DNA of 64,000 bases from assembly GCA_029964075.1 (NCBI GenBank), contig CM057147.1:13475513-13539512 (forward strand), in the 5' to 3' direction. Position numbers and translations under genes: made by a program. Under the pieces are notes generated by a model, which was not told the DNA's origin, made no database searches, and saw only the letters and a program-made list of their open reading frames with translations. Source of the stretch: Patiria pectinifera (lineage: Eukaryota > Echinodermata > Asteroidea > Valvatida > Asterinidae). Of this stretch, positions 36,221 through 46,867 are shown piece by piece (the stretch's first letter is position 1; each line of letters starts with the position of its first letter).

Positions 36221-37889
36221 CCGGGGTGGGATTTTTTCTTCTGAAACCAATTAAAGTAATTGTCCTTAATACGCATGCGTGAAACACATCACGTGAATGA
36301 ACCGTTATATTGTCATTTAAGAAATTTTGCTTTACGGTTTAGATTTTACGAGAGATTCCAAGTGTCATTGGTAGCATGGTGAGCTACACTAGTGTTTGTA
36401 TTTTCCCGAAAGGAATTTTCTGTCTACTGTTGTGTTTACCGAAGCCCTACTTATCGATAAAATAATATAATTGATGACTACTAGAGGATTTTTTTCTTAT
36501 CAAAGAGGTAAAGTCCGAGAACCATTCCATTAACGAAAGATGCATGCGCGTTATGGTCAGTGACTTTTTCTTGGTTGCAAAAAAGTATTATTGCTGCTGG
36601 GCGACCCGTGATACGCAAGCCCCTAAACTTTCGAAACATTCCCACAATTCTGTGAAACAAAACAACGCTCAATCTATTTTAAATTCAAAATTCCTGCACA
36701 TGTGTTAATAGCGTGTTTCCGACATTCTGATATGGATAGGCTCAGGTAGCCATGATTAAAGTTGCAGCTTGATATTGCAGTTGATTGGCAATTACAAACG
36801 TCAGACGGATATTGGCAACGAACCACAAGCAATAAGCATAACGAATTTTGGAGATGATGGCCTTTGATGACATTCGTAGACAAGCTTAAAATTCAGTGGC
36901 AATTTCAAGCTTTACAGCCTTATATGCTGCTGTTATTATCAAATGAAGTTGGTTGTTTGGAATTCGTGGATGATTCATCTCCTATAAAATCGGTTATTTG
37001 ACTGAAAACAGCCTGTGTGCTGTCAAAAGCCTGTATGTATTGTACTGAAACGGCATTTTATTACAATTTTTTTTATCGATTCCATTGCAATCTGGAACTC
37101 AAGTCGTTACCAGTGAGACAATTTCAGGTTTGCGCTTCTTGAGCACCAACGATCCTATTGGATCTGTGTTGAGCATGTGAATGGGAGCCAGCCAAGCCTA
37201 TGCTTCTTATGTTCGCTCGGCGCTACGCGGTTACCAGTGAGACCAATTCGGGATTTGTTCTGAGTTAGGATTTTGCTTGGTCTCGCTGGTAACCGTGCAG
37301 CGGGTAGTGAAAATAAGAAGCATGAACTTGGCTGGCCCCCGGTTCACGATTCCACAGTGCTACAAAAAGTGCATGTATTGTCCGTTACCTAGGGAAATCT
37401 TGGGAATTTACACAAATAATATTTTGCGTGATCGGCACGCCTTGCCTTTTCACGTGCGTGTCATGTGTAAGTGTACTATTACTGAACATTTATGGTCACT
37501 TTGTGACTAGTGTGGCCAGGAATATTTGCACTGTGTGCAAAGTTGCTTCCCCCCCCCGAAAAAAAATTTAAATAAATAAATAGTATGCTGTCTGTATGGC
37601 TGAACGATTGAAGGTGTCATTCCTTTCACCTAATTTTGTTGGTGTCAACCTTAACAGACGTTTGTTGGTGTTAACCATTTTGTTAAAAAAACACAAGAAT
37701 TGAATTGCGTGTTGTGTTTGTTTAATTTAATTTAATTTTATTTACTCGTACTCGGTGCTTTGGACTCGACTCGTCACAGTGTACTTTGACTCGGCCCTGG
37801 ACTCGGCCCCTAAAGTACTCGGAGAACTCGGTACTCGGCTTTGAGGACTCGACTCCAACACCGATACAATGTACATACAAATAAACGGT

Positions 37890-38245
37890 GGAGTGCCGTG
37901 GCCGCGTGGGCATTGAATTCATGGTCTGCGAGTAATTCTGCAGGTGGTGGGTTCGAGTCCAGCCTGGGGTTATGGTGCGTGTGCCCTTGGGCAAAGGTCT
38001 TTGTCACTCATTGCTTCTCTCCACCGACGAGTGAATGGGTACCTGTGAGGGCAGAGATGGTTATTGTGATTGATTGTATGGCTGCTTTGTGCCGAAATGG
38101 CAACATCGAGCTGTATACCTCCCAGGGAGCTAAGATGGTATTTGGCATGTTTAAATGACCCAATGAGCAGAAAGCATGTAAAGCGCTTTGATCGTATAAT
38201 CATACCGCTATATAAGAACCGTCAGTACGATTATTATATTAATAA
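37890..38245 (+). mobile_element. tRNA-derived SINE (right-arm copy, complete)
   Basis: The A box TGGCCGCGTGG is at 37899-37909 and the perfect B box GGTTCGAGTCC at 37950-37960. A body of about 200 bp follows. The tail GTAAAGCGCTTTGA...CGCTATATAAG (about 38178-38210) is of the type shared with L2/CR1-group LINEs, and it ends in short ATT-rich repeats. The tail suggests mobilisation by an L2/CR1-type reverse transcriptase. Confidence 0.85.
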
Positions 38246-39064
38246 ATACAATTTGCATAATTGGCACAACCTTCTATTACCTGATGTTTTATTGGAGATT
38301 GTATAGAGTTTAATTTATCAAAATATGATTGAAAACAATTTAAAAAAATAACAATAATACAGTTTATCTCTTTTAATTTGCAACTATTTGTTGTAACAAA
38401 TAAGAAAAGTTACAATTCGCTTTTCCATCGGTGTACATCCATTCTCTAAGCAAAAGAATATGACTGCCAGAATGTAACGTTTTTCAACAAAACCTCTTTG
38501 AAAGGGAAAGGTATTGTTTTGAGGTGTTTATACATTTATTTACAAGTTACCCTCCCAGCAATAGGTACATACATATGACAAATTTGGCATAATTTATTTT
38601 TAAGAACAAAAGGAATTATACCCCCTCGAAAGTTCATGTCTGGGCGGTATTGTTAGGATAACCTTGACTTTAACACGATACAAAAAGAATCGTGTTTGGT
38701 TGTCTTATTCGAAGACAATTTACTGCGATTGTTGTCCTTTTCCAAAACACTGTTGCATATTTAACATTGTTTTTGTAAATCGGAACCATAATACATGTCC
38801 CTACATCCATCAGGATTTGAGAGGCATTTTGTTGTAATTGTTTTATTTGTTTGCCGCACACCGCATGTTTGCTGAAGGGAACACTAGTCCGTGTAATTCT
38901 AGCACATCAATATGGAAATTTGCGCCTTGCTCCACATCAAAGGCAGAGGGCGCTCTCCAGTCTCAGCTCGAAGGTTCCAGACCAGTTAGACCTCAGTTGT
39001 AATTATGCGCAGTTCCAAAAATTATTTAAAAAAAAATTCTCCAAGCTGTTCTCGCATCAACTTA
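38246..39064. other. Intergenic, downstream of SC5D
   Basis: No gene seen. The nearest AATAAA on the minus strand beyond the SC5D stop lies near 38841-38848, about 590 bp away. Confidence 0.4.
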
Positions 39065-39440
39065 AAGCCCATTTCATAATCTTTCATTTTGTGTTCATTT
39101 CCTTTGGGGGGGGGGGGGTATCTTACCACTTTTGGAAGAAATTTCTATCTGAAGTTGATCACCTTTAAAAATAGTCCTGAAGGCCACCGCCATTTTTAAA
39201 ACGATGCCTATAATTATACGCTCCATTGCAAAATAAAGCCCTATTAGGGCATAATTCCATTAACATTTTGCAGAAATACAATCTGACAGTCCTGTGCAGG
39301 TACCACCCTTCTTTTTTTTGTTTACAAGCCATCATGTTTACGGCCCACAAATGATCCAATACCGAAGAATCTGAGGGCATTCAAATCGTGATTTGGTCGG
39401 CATGGGTCATTTTTGGCCTATTTACTGGTCTGCACCCCTA
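39065..39440. repeat. SC5D-locus repeat, copy A (3' end of gene)
   Basis: Diagnostic words: ATCTTTCATTTT, GAAGTTGATCACC, CTCCATTGCAAAATA, CAGAAATACAATCT, TTGTTTACAA, and a final GGTCTGCACCCCTA. It includes a G homopolymer of 13 at 39106-39118. The right edge of the repeat coincides with the SC5D stop codon. Confidence 0.7.
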
Positions 39441-39976
39441 ACTGCCGTGCAACTTTCCCTTGGACACGGTTGCTTCTTCCTTGCCATCTACCTCTTTACA
39501 GTTTTCATCCACCAAGTCATCAAGCGGGGATTTCCCCTGGAAGACCATTGGGGTGCGGTAGGAATTGCCAATGCGGTCCCACAGGGTGAAGTACTGGCCG
39601 TAGTTGTAGTTATAGTACAGGTGGTGGTCGGTATGGTGAGCCGTCCCGTTGATGTAGGCCTTCAGTGGGCCTGGCACCCGCGTGTCTCCGTCATGCACGC
39701 TGATTGTCCACATGTTCACTAGGAAGAGGAGTACCAGATAGACGTACTTGTGTATGGGGAACAGAAACGGGTAGACGTGGTAGGGCAGGCTCTGGGCAAA
39801 CCCGTCCAGAGGATGGAAGGCGTGGCTAGCGAAGGGGGAGGTGATCTTGTACATGTGATGCTGCTTATGGATGTGTTTGTAGACAAGGCGGTGGTGGAGC
39901 CAGCGGTGGATCCAGTAGATGGCGGAATCGGAGAAAGCCACCATGCCTATGACGTCACGGGCGACCAAGAACCAAG
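39438..39976 (-). CDS. SC5D: SC5D coding exon 3 (terminal)
   Basis: 539 bases, from the acceptor TTTTCCAG at 39977-39984 to TAG at 39440-39438. It carries all three histidine boxes and the fatty-acid-hydroxylase-type catalytic core (SHAFHPLDGF, SVHDGD, YNYGQYFTLWDRI). Confidence 0.92.
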
Positions 39977-42900
39977 CTGGAAAACACGGAAGCAAACCAC
40001 CAATAAGCCTCGGACTAATGACGTCACACTTTGTTTACGTGTGTGCTTTCCTACAGTGCTCAGTGGACCGTGGGCCCCCACTGGCTCCACAGGAAAGTGC
40101 ACGTGTAAACAAAGTGTGACGTCATTAATACAGAGGGTTATTAAAAATCTGAAGAATAACACATTCATCCATTAGACTCGCGGTTCACCAGCATACTCTT
40201 TGCCGTATAAGAACGTGTCCCGTTTGCGTCGTGTTCATGTACCATTAACAAAAACTGTCAGAATATTGTTATGTGATATCTACGTTTTCAAGAAATTTAG
40301 CCAAATTTATCATGTTCGATTCCTTTCATGAATGAATTTTGGGTAGTTTGTCAATGCACTGAACTGTCCCCATGACCCCGAGTCAGGACTCTCCCAATTA
40401 CTTTTCCCGTACTGTGACAACAGACCTGAAGCGCAGCGGCCATCTTAGAGGGCATCTGCTCCGTAACAATGATTGCACACAAGGCTCACTCGTGCATATA
40501 TCACAGCAAACAAAAGGCATTGTCCTTCAAGATGGCTGCTAAGCATAAGGTCTGTATTCCATATTTGTGAGCGAAAGAGGACGATGTAGAGAAGCGGTTT
40601 TCTAGTTGCAGACAGGAGAATCGTCAGGTTCATTGAAGCAATATTCCTATTAACTTTACTTCAGTCTAATTTGCAGAAAATGAATAAGACTGCTGCAAAC
40701 TGCTTTCCGTATGGGTTGACCAGAAATAGACAAATCTAACAAATGAGTGTCCCCCCATTAATCCCCTGGTCTGCCCCCTATTTATCCGTCATTTGGTCTG
40801 TTACCATAATTTTAATACATCATTTGTGTTTCTCCTCCCAACCATGCATGTTTGTGAGTCCCTACATGTTTTTTGTTGTACCTCTGTCACTTTGCCTCTG
40901 AAGAAGATCTTGTTAAGATCCGAATTTGATGAGCATAGCATGCCATTTTGTTGGCATTGCAACGACATGTAGACTTACGTCAATACATGTGATTTACATC
41001 CGCTTGTACCGCAAAATGGCGTCTTTTTAACATCCCAAAAATGGGGGAGAAATGGCTAACATCACTTACTTGTGTATCCAATTGTGTCGCTATCCTCATA
41101 CATGTACAGTTTGCTGAAGCCACGGACCTCCAACAACATGATGGCGGCGAAGAGAACAGCCTGCTGAATACAACTGAGTAGACTCATCGTGATTTCATGG
41201 CGGATCTGATTCTGTGTCAATAAGCAGAGATATCTTTCGAAAATCATTCTCGCGTAACAACTGTTACTTAGAGTTGACGCTGGTCAGCTCTAATTTCTTT
41301 AAGGTCTCTTTGGATGGGACTACATTTTGTATAGCCAGTGACCCGAGGTCAACACTTCCGTGTGCGCACAACTCTCCAAGGTGCTCGAGACACACATCAG
41401 ATTAAAGCTTATCTCATTATCTTTCATTTTCATTTCAATTTTTTGGGGTAATCTAATAACTTTTGAGAGAAATTTTCATCCGAAGATGATCACCCCTTAA
41501 AATAGCCCTGAAGCCCATCGCCATTTTGAAAAAAAAACGGTGGCTGCACTCCATTGCAAAATAGAGCACTTTTAGGGCCCCAATTTTATCAAAATTTCAC
41601 AGAAATACAATCTCACGGTCGTGTGCACGGCTTCCTTCCATATTTTTGTTTACAAACTCTCAAGTTCATGGCCCACAATAAATACTGTAGAATTTGAGGG
41701 CTTACAAATCGTGCTTTGGCCGACGAAGGCAATTTTGGACCGATTAATTGGCCTGCACCCCCTAGGGCTGCAGACCTGTAAATTGGCCCAAACCTGCCTA
41801 CGCGAGCCAAATCACAATTTGTGTGCCCTCAAATACTTTATGCCAATTAGAGCATTTTGTGGGTCACGAACTTGATGGTTTGTAGAAAAGAAGAACAGAA
41901 GGCGTGCACGTGACTGCAACCTTGTAATAATTATTTAGATGGAATTTGGCCGTAAAATCGCTCTATTTTTTGCAATGAAGTGTAGGCATCATCAGATGGC
42001 GATTGGCTTCACCACTACTTTTAGGGGATGGTCATCTTCGGCCGGCAATGTCTCCCAAAAGTTATCAGATAACCCCCCACCCCACCACCCCCCAAAGGTT
42101 TCATTTGCTCGTCGCATTACGCACGAGAGCGCTTTTAGGGTCCCAATTAATTAAGTTCAAGCTCACGGTCCTGTGCACGGCTTTCAGCTTATTTTTTTTG
42201 TATTTTACAAATCCTCAAGTTCATGGCCCACAATAATGCTCAAATACTGAAGAGCTTGAAAGCATGCAAATCGTGTCAGCAATTTTGGGCCGATTTACTG
42301 GCCTGCACCCCTGAAAGTTTCCTTCATAAATATTTTGTGATAGGCATAAGTGGGAAAATTTAAACTTTCACCCTACTTGGGGCAAAATATGTGCATAATT
42401 CCAGTCACACCTATACAGTTTTATTTCAAGTGAGGGGAATCCATGATGTCTATTAGTTGTTTCACGTATTTCCTACATATGATTAATCAAGGTGTCAGTT
42501 CCTTTAAAAGCAGCATTTTGATCACGGGAAGCTCATTAGCAAAATAAGAATATAATAATGTCATCCATCGCCCCTGAAAAACAAAACATTAAACCGAAAA
42601 TCCCCAATAGATTTGACCTCAAAGGCGAATTATTTTTTCCCAAACGAAATCCGACAATATCGCGACCAGGAGTAACCCCCATCTAGTACTCTGTGAACTC
42701 GGACGCTTTGGTCATGCATTATTAGTTCTAAAGCCGTCTTGACAACCCTTAAGGGTGCAACCCTGCATAAAAATTCCCATAGACAACAGTGCTCAATGCC
42801 TATACTTCAAAATTCTTAAACAAATACTCAGAATTCTCACAGGTATGTAAGCTGCACAGAAAAATGATGATCAACATGTTATCTCTCATTTTCTTTTCAT

Positions 42901-43603
42901 GTTTTGGTGGGTTGACCATTGACTTTTCGAGAAATTCTCAACCCAAAAAATAGGACCCCTATTTTTCCCAAAGCGGAAAAGAAGCCATCTTGAAAAACGA
43001 TCCCTCCACAAAACATGGTAAAATAGCGCTACTTTCAAGCCCAAATTATTGCATCCCAAATGCTCAGAATTGGAAGCCCAAAGTCCGGGCCAGAGGTTAA
43101 TTACCATATTTCTTCAATTCCCCAATTGTATGGCTCTCAGATCTCTCTAATATAGACTATTTTTAGGGTGTAATGACTCGGCAGATGGGTTTTGGCCTAT
43201 TTACCCCTAAAGTCATATGACCAAATGTATATGATGTGTCTAAGCTAAAGTTTGGAACTAATGTAAGATTATTAAATACCTTCAGCGTTCTGTCAAACTT
43301 TTGACGGTAGTGGACCTCGAGAAATCTCTATATTTTGATGTGCATGTTTATTTCAAGCAAAAACGGCATTTTTGGTGTTCTTTTTTTTACCTTTAAGAAG
43401 AACGGGTGCCTCTTGAGTCGTTTATCAAACAAAAATATGTAGCACAGCGATGCCGCAAAGAAATAGCTGATGACAAACAAGACGTTTACGATAACATAGA
43501 GACTCAGGAACTGTCGTAGCCAGTAATCTTCGGTCCAGGCGTCAGGATAAACCTGGTACTTTGTAAAGACGTATCTGTCTGCTACACCCAAGACGAAATC
43601 CAT
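39438..43603 (-). CDS. SC5D: Lathosterol oxidase / sterol C5-desaturase, complete, three coding exons
   Basis: Spliced from 43603-43391, 41211-41070 and 39976-39438 (minus), giving 297 residues, close to the roughly 299 of the human enzyme. It introduces the C5(6) double bond into lathosterol-type sterols in the endoplasmic reticulum, using a di-iron centre. All three histidine boxes are present: HRWLHH (142-147), HKQHH (155-159) and HHTDHH (232-237). N-terminal and central hydrophobic segments fit a multipass ER membrane protein. Splice sites are canonical: AAAG/GTAAAA, CACAG/AATCAG, CACAA/GTAAGT, TTCCAG/CTTGG; phases are 0 and 1 and join without a break. The ATG at 43603 matches the conserved MDxVLxVAD start. 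The C-terminal tail after YRTP diverges and ends at the edge of a dispersed repeat. No defect is visible in the reading frame. Confidence 0.92.
40017..40128. mobile_element. Hairpin MITE with CRE-like ends in SC5D intron 2
   Basis: Inverted arms of about 40 bp begin TAATGACGTCACACTTTG on each side and enclose a GGGCCC-containing loop. Each end contains TGACGTCA. The element lies only about 40 bases upstream of the exon 3 splice acceptor. Confidence 0.7.
41070..41211 (-). CDS. SC5D: SC5D coding exon 2
   Basis: 142 bases. Acceptor CACAG before AATCAGATCC; donor GTAAGT at 41069-41064. It encodes NQIRHEITMSLL through LLEVRGFSKLYMYED and IGYT, with the split codon completed by exon 3. It holds the second hydrophobic span. 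Confidence 0.88.
41405..41775. repeat. SC5D-locus repeat, copy B (intron 1)
   Basis: A full-length relative of the 39065-39440 unit in the same orientation, with the same ordered words and terminal GGCCTGCACCCCCTA. Confidence 0.75.
41939..42090. repeat. SC5D-locus repeat, inverted half copy C (intron 1)
   Basis: The reverse complement of the first half of the repeat (CCATTGCAAAAAATAGAGCG..., CCGAAGATGACCATCCC and ATAACTTTTGGGAGA in complement). With its neighbours it makes an inverted arrangement inside the intron. Confidence 0.6.
42130..42315. repeat. SC5D-locus repeat, 3' half copy D (intron 1)
   Basis: Contains TCACGGTCCTGTGCACGGCTT, CAAGTTCATGGCCCACAATAA-type sequence and a terminal GGCCTGCACCCCTGA, the second half of the unit only. 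Confidence 0.65.
42885..43200. repeat. SC5D-locus repeat, diverged copy E (intron 1)
   Basis: Diverged match to the unit: TCTCATTTTCTTTTCATG, GACTTTTCGAGAAATTCTCA, CATCTTGAAAAACGATCC, AAAATAGCGCTACTTTCAAGCCC. Confidence 0.5.
43391..43603 (-). CDS. SC5D: SC5D coding exon 1
   Basis: 213 bases, 71 codons, phase 0 at the donor (AAG/GTAAAA). It encodes the N-terminal segment MDFVLGVADRYVF and the first hydrophobic span (about residues 34-58), ending KRHPFFLK, the same exon boundary position I recall for vertebrate SC5D. Confidence 0.9.
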
Positions 43604-45704
43604 AGTGTGATGCAAGATATGCCCACTTTCGGTGCAAGAGACAGAATCAAGTATCGTTCCTCGCGAGGCAGTGTTGCTTTCCTAAGCCACAGCTCTTTCC
43701 TGACTGGAAAGATATGAAAGACAAATGTGGTTTGTAACCGATCGGTAAACTTATAGTAAATTACGAATATGACGGTAACCACTGCATATTTGGTAGGTGT
43801 TAACTATTACAGGTATAATTACTACATGCAGCATTAGTTAGTTAACTAATGTGGCGATTCATAATAATTTGAAAATCATCAAAACGTATTTTGTCACCCC
43901 GTGCTTAGGCACGCCATACTTTTTGGATGCAAATGTATACATTGCGTGGCAAATGTATACATTGGGGGCCTATATGACACAGCGCAGAAAAGCCAGTGCA
44001 TGCTGCAGACGCAGGGAGATAACGCTGTTTTCGCGTACGATTATTGAAGTGCTAGACGATAACTTTTCTTTTGGCTGAGCTTGGCATAGCCAGACATACC
44101 TAGTCTGCGACGTGTAGATCAGTTCGAGGGCTTTCTCTCCAAGCTGTGAGCTGTGCTGTTTTGTGTATCCTTAAATAACCGAAGCCAAAGGCACTGGGGT
44201 AGGTTTATCTGTATAATTTATTATTTAATAATATTTATAAATCAGACCGATTACTTTGTTAGAAACTTAATTGTCACCTCACTTATTGTAATTGTTCAGG
44301 GTTTTTACTTCTGCTGAAAGAAGTCTTGTCTTCTTCGGGATAATAAAGCTAGATAAGAGATAGATCTGAAGCTTGTCATGTCATCTGTTGAATAAAACAA
44401 CGGCGAGGCCTGCCGACGAGGCGACCCTTGATATGTGGCTTTCCAGCTACTGCACTTATAAGAGGAAATGTTACGCTTAGATGTGAAGGCAAAGAGTTTA
44501 TACCAATATTTACGTCGTAGAAATACGTAGACGTAGAAATACAACAAAGAAAACAGAACAAAAAACAATATCGTCAAATCTGCAGCTTATCAATAGCCCC
44601 AAACCGGCTTCCTTTCTTCAACTAAATGATTCGTAACATCTTCGACTCTTTCATCCAGCACACGTATTCTGTCCCCTCGCACACAACCATCCAGTTTACC
44701 CAATATCCCCACTTATTAAAACAAAATCAGGAAAAACCTCCAAACATTTGACTCACCTGTGACTGCTTCAAAGACTGGGTGTTTTTCTAACAATGCTGGA
44801 ATTTGAAGCCAGCACAATCTAAACGTCTCCGTTGTGATTAAGCAAATGTTTGTCTACCAGATAAACTTTTTTTCAAACAATCAATTAAAAAAGAAAGCTC
44901 TGATATACTGAATCGGGTTGTAAATTGCCTTTTTTGGCCTTACCCGCACTGAAAAGATTTATCGAAAAGGTTCACGCATCGGAAAGTTTGTTTGGCGAAC
45001 GAACTTTGCGACAAGTAGCAAAGTTGCGTCGTGTCAAAACAGTTGACACTAGACTAGCCTGAACAGTAAACAAATTGCGAACTGATATGAACTTATTAAT
45101 AGTAACGAACTTGAGTTCAATATACGTTGATGCTGTCAAGTGCATTCAAACGATTGTTTGGGAATGACTTATCTCTGAGTGCAGTAATTCAAATTGATTT
45201 TTTGAGATTGCAAAGTTTGAATATCAACACAACAAACACGCGCGTGGAACTAGGCACATTATAAGCTCCAATATTGTGCCCCTTCAGATACTGACGAAAT
45301 TTTGTTTGTCCAAGCTTGGCGGGTCATAAAGTTCAAATTGGAAAAACAAAACTTGACAAGCATGACAAAGGTCCAGGATTTCATGGATGATAAACACCTT
45401 CTCACTGCGACATGTTTGTACCAATGTTAGCCTCTCATACCCTGACAATAGAACATTACACTGGAAAGCCCTGCCCCCTGTCCCGAGTGGAAACTCGATT
45501 ACGCTCGGCATCATTTTGGCCAGCTTTGCGAGCTTCGATTAAATTCGAAATGTTCAGGATTGATGATGCAAATGGCGGGCATTTTGTTGGTAAATACAAC
45601 GTAACATTTTTTTAAAACACCAACTATTTCCCTCCTGAAATCCACTTCGATATTATCTAAACATATCAGGCATGTCGATCTGAAATCCAAACTAACAAGT
45701 CATA
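43604..45704. promoter_or_regulatory. SC5D 5' flank and intergenic DNA
   Basis: It should contain the SC5D promoter and any 5' untranslated exon. I cannot locate a TATA box or a start site with confidence. No other gene seen. Confidence 0.35.
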
Positions 45705-45775
45705 TTTGGTCAGGATTCGAACCCGGGTCACTCAGGTGTGAGTCCAGAAATATAACCGCTGCGCCAAAATAAACA
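45705..45775 (-). mobile_element. tRNA-like SINE head or tRNA pseudogene
   Basis: On the minus strand an A-box match TGGCGCAGCGG (45756-45766) and a B box GGTTCGAATCC (45713-45723) are at tRNA spacing. The acceptor and T stems do not pair well, so a functional tRNA is unlikely. Confidence 0.5.
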
Positions 45776-46435
45776 TGACACGTGAAATTACCTTATCGCA
45801 GTGATAAAGCTAATCATTGCACGATCCGACAGGTGCCGTGAACGTGGAACTAAAAACCAGACAATTTTACTTTGGACAAAAATCACTCCAGTGGAAATTC
45901 GGTTGAAAAAACTCGATCTTTTCGATTGAATTAACTTCACAAAATCATCTTGTCACTAGTTTGGGGATTTTTTTTCCTTTTCTTTCTAACAGGGTACATT
46001 TTTATCCAAGAGAAATAAGAGAGTTGAAGTAAATCTTTCTAATCTGTCATCGCATTTACGGTGATCGAAACCCTTTATGTTCATCAACTTCGCGCTGAAG
46101 ATCGATCAAAGCGGGATATCTTTTAAATTATGGAGCATTAATGTCAAGTGTTCGTGCTAACGGAGTGTGCATTTTAAAGCGGTTAGCGACGTTTATTTTT
46201 CTTTTTCTTTTTTACCAAGAAAGACTTTTTTCATTAAAACACGTAGGGAACACTTTCAATTAAAGATCACTTGATTGTTGGAGACAACTTTTCAATGTCG
46301 TGGCCTTAATACATCTAAAAATTGGATGACCATACCGATATATTGGAAATACAAAGAGAACGAACCTGAAAGCAAGTAGTTTTGGAGCTCTTACGGACTA
46401 AAAACGAAGCGTCAGCTGAAAGTAACGGTTAGAAA

Positions 46436-46867
46436 TTGCAGTTTTCAAGGGGAACATCTCGAAATTCAACCAACGTATCGCAACATATTTTATACAATCT
46501 TCATTGGTTGCCTGTTAAATACAGAATACAATTCAAAATCCTGCTCCATACATTCAAAGCCCTTCACGGATTAGCTCCATCCTACAAACGAGACCTGTTA
46601 CAACTTCGCAACCTCCGACCAGGCCTCGGATATTCTTCATCACAGATACTTTCTGTTCCCAAACTCACCTGGCAAGCTACGGGGACGGGGCCTTTTCCAG
46701 CTGTGCACCGCGTCTCTGTGGAACTCCTTGCCAGACAGTTAAGGGACACACCTTATCTGTCATCATTAAAACGCCATCTCGAGACTCATCTTTTCAATCT
46801 TTCATTTGAACCAGACAATTTTTTGTATTTTTTTTCGGGGGGGGGGGAACTAGGAACCAAACTATAA
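46436..46867 (+). pseudogene. C-terminal remnant of an L2/CR1-group non-LTR retrotransposon
   Basis: An open segment of about 140 codons with HILYNLHWLPVKYRIQFKILL, TFKALHGLAPSY and a C-terminal LKRHLETHLF, the conserved tail that follows the RT domain in L2/CR1/Rex-type elements. The catalytic RT region is absent. It ends in a T run and ten G at about 46839-46848. The real start codon is lost. Confidence 0.75.

Larger units (their letters stand above)
27261..38171. repeat. Right arm of giant inverted duplication
   Basis: This is the reverse complement of 1-12555 with the same gene and transposon order. It lacks the left-arm non-LTR insertion and has about 120 bp extra near 31712-31828. The outer side continues into SINE tail and then SC5D. 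The matching continuation on the left lies before the window start, so whether the duplication includes SC5D cannot be seen here. Confidence 0.95.

Noticed and set aside
39393..40175. Plus-strand frames opposite SC5D exon 3
   Set aside because: Antisense shadows. The minus strand has all three histidine boxes and matching splice phases.
45705..45775. Functional tRNA gene
   Set aside because: A and B boxes are present but the acceptor and T stems do not pair properly, so a SINE head or pseudogene is more likely.
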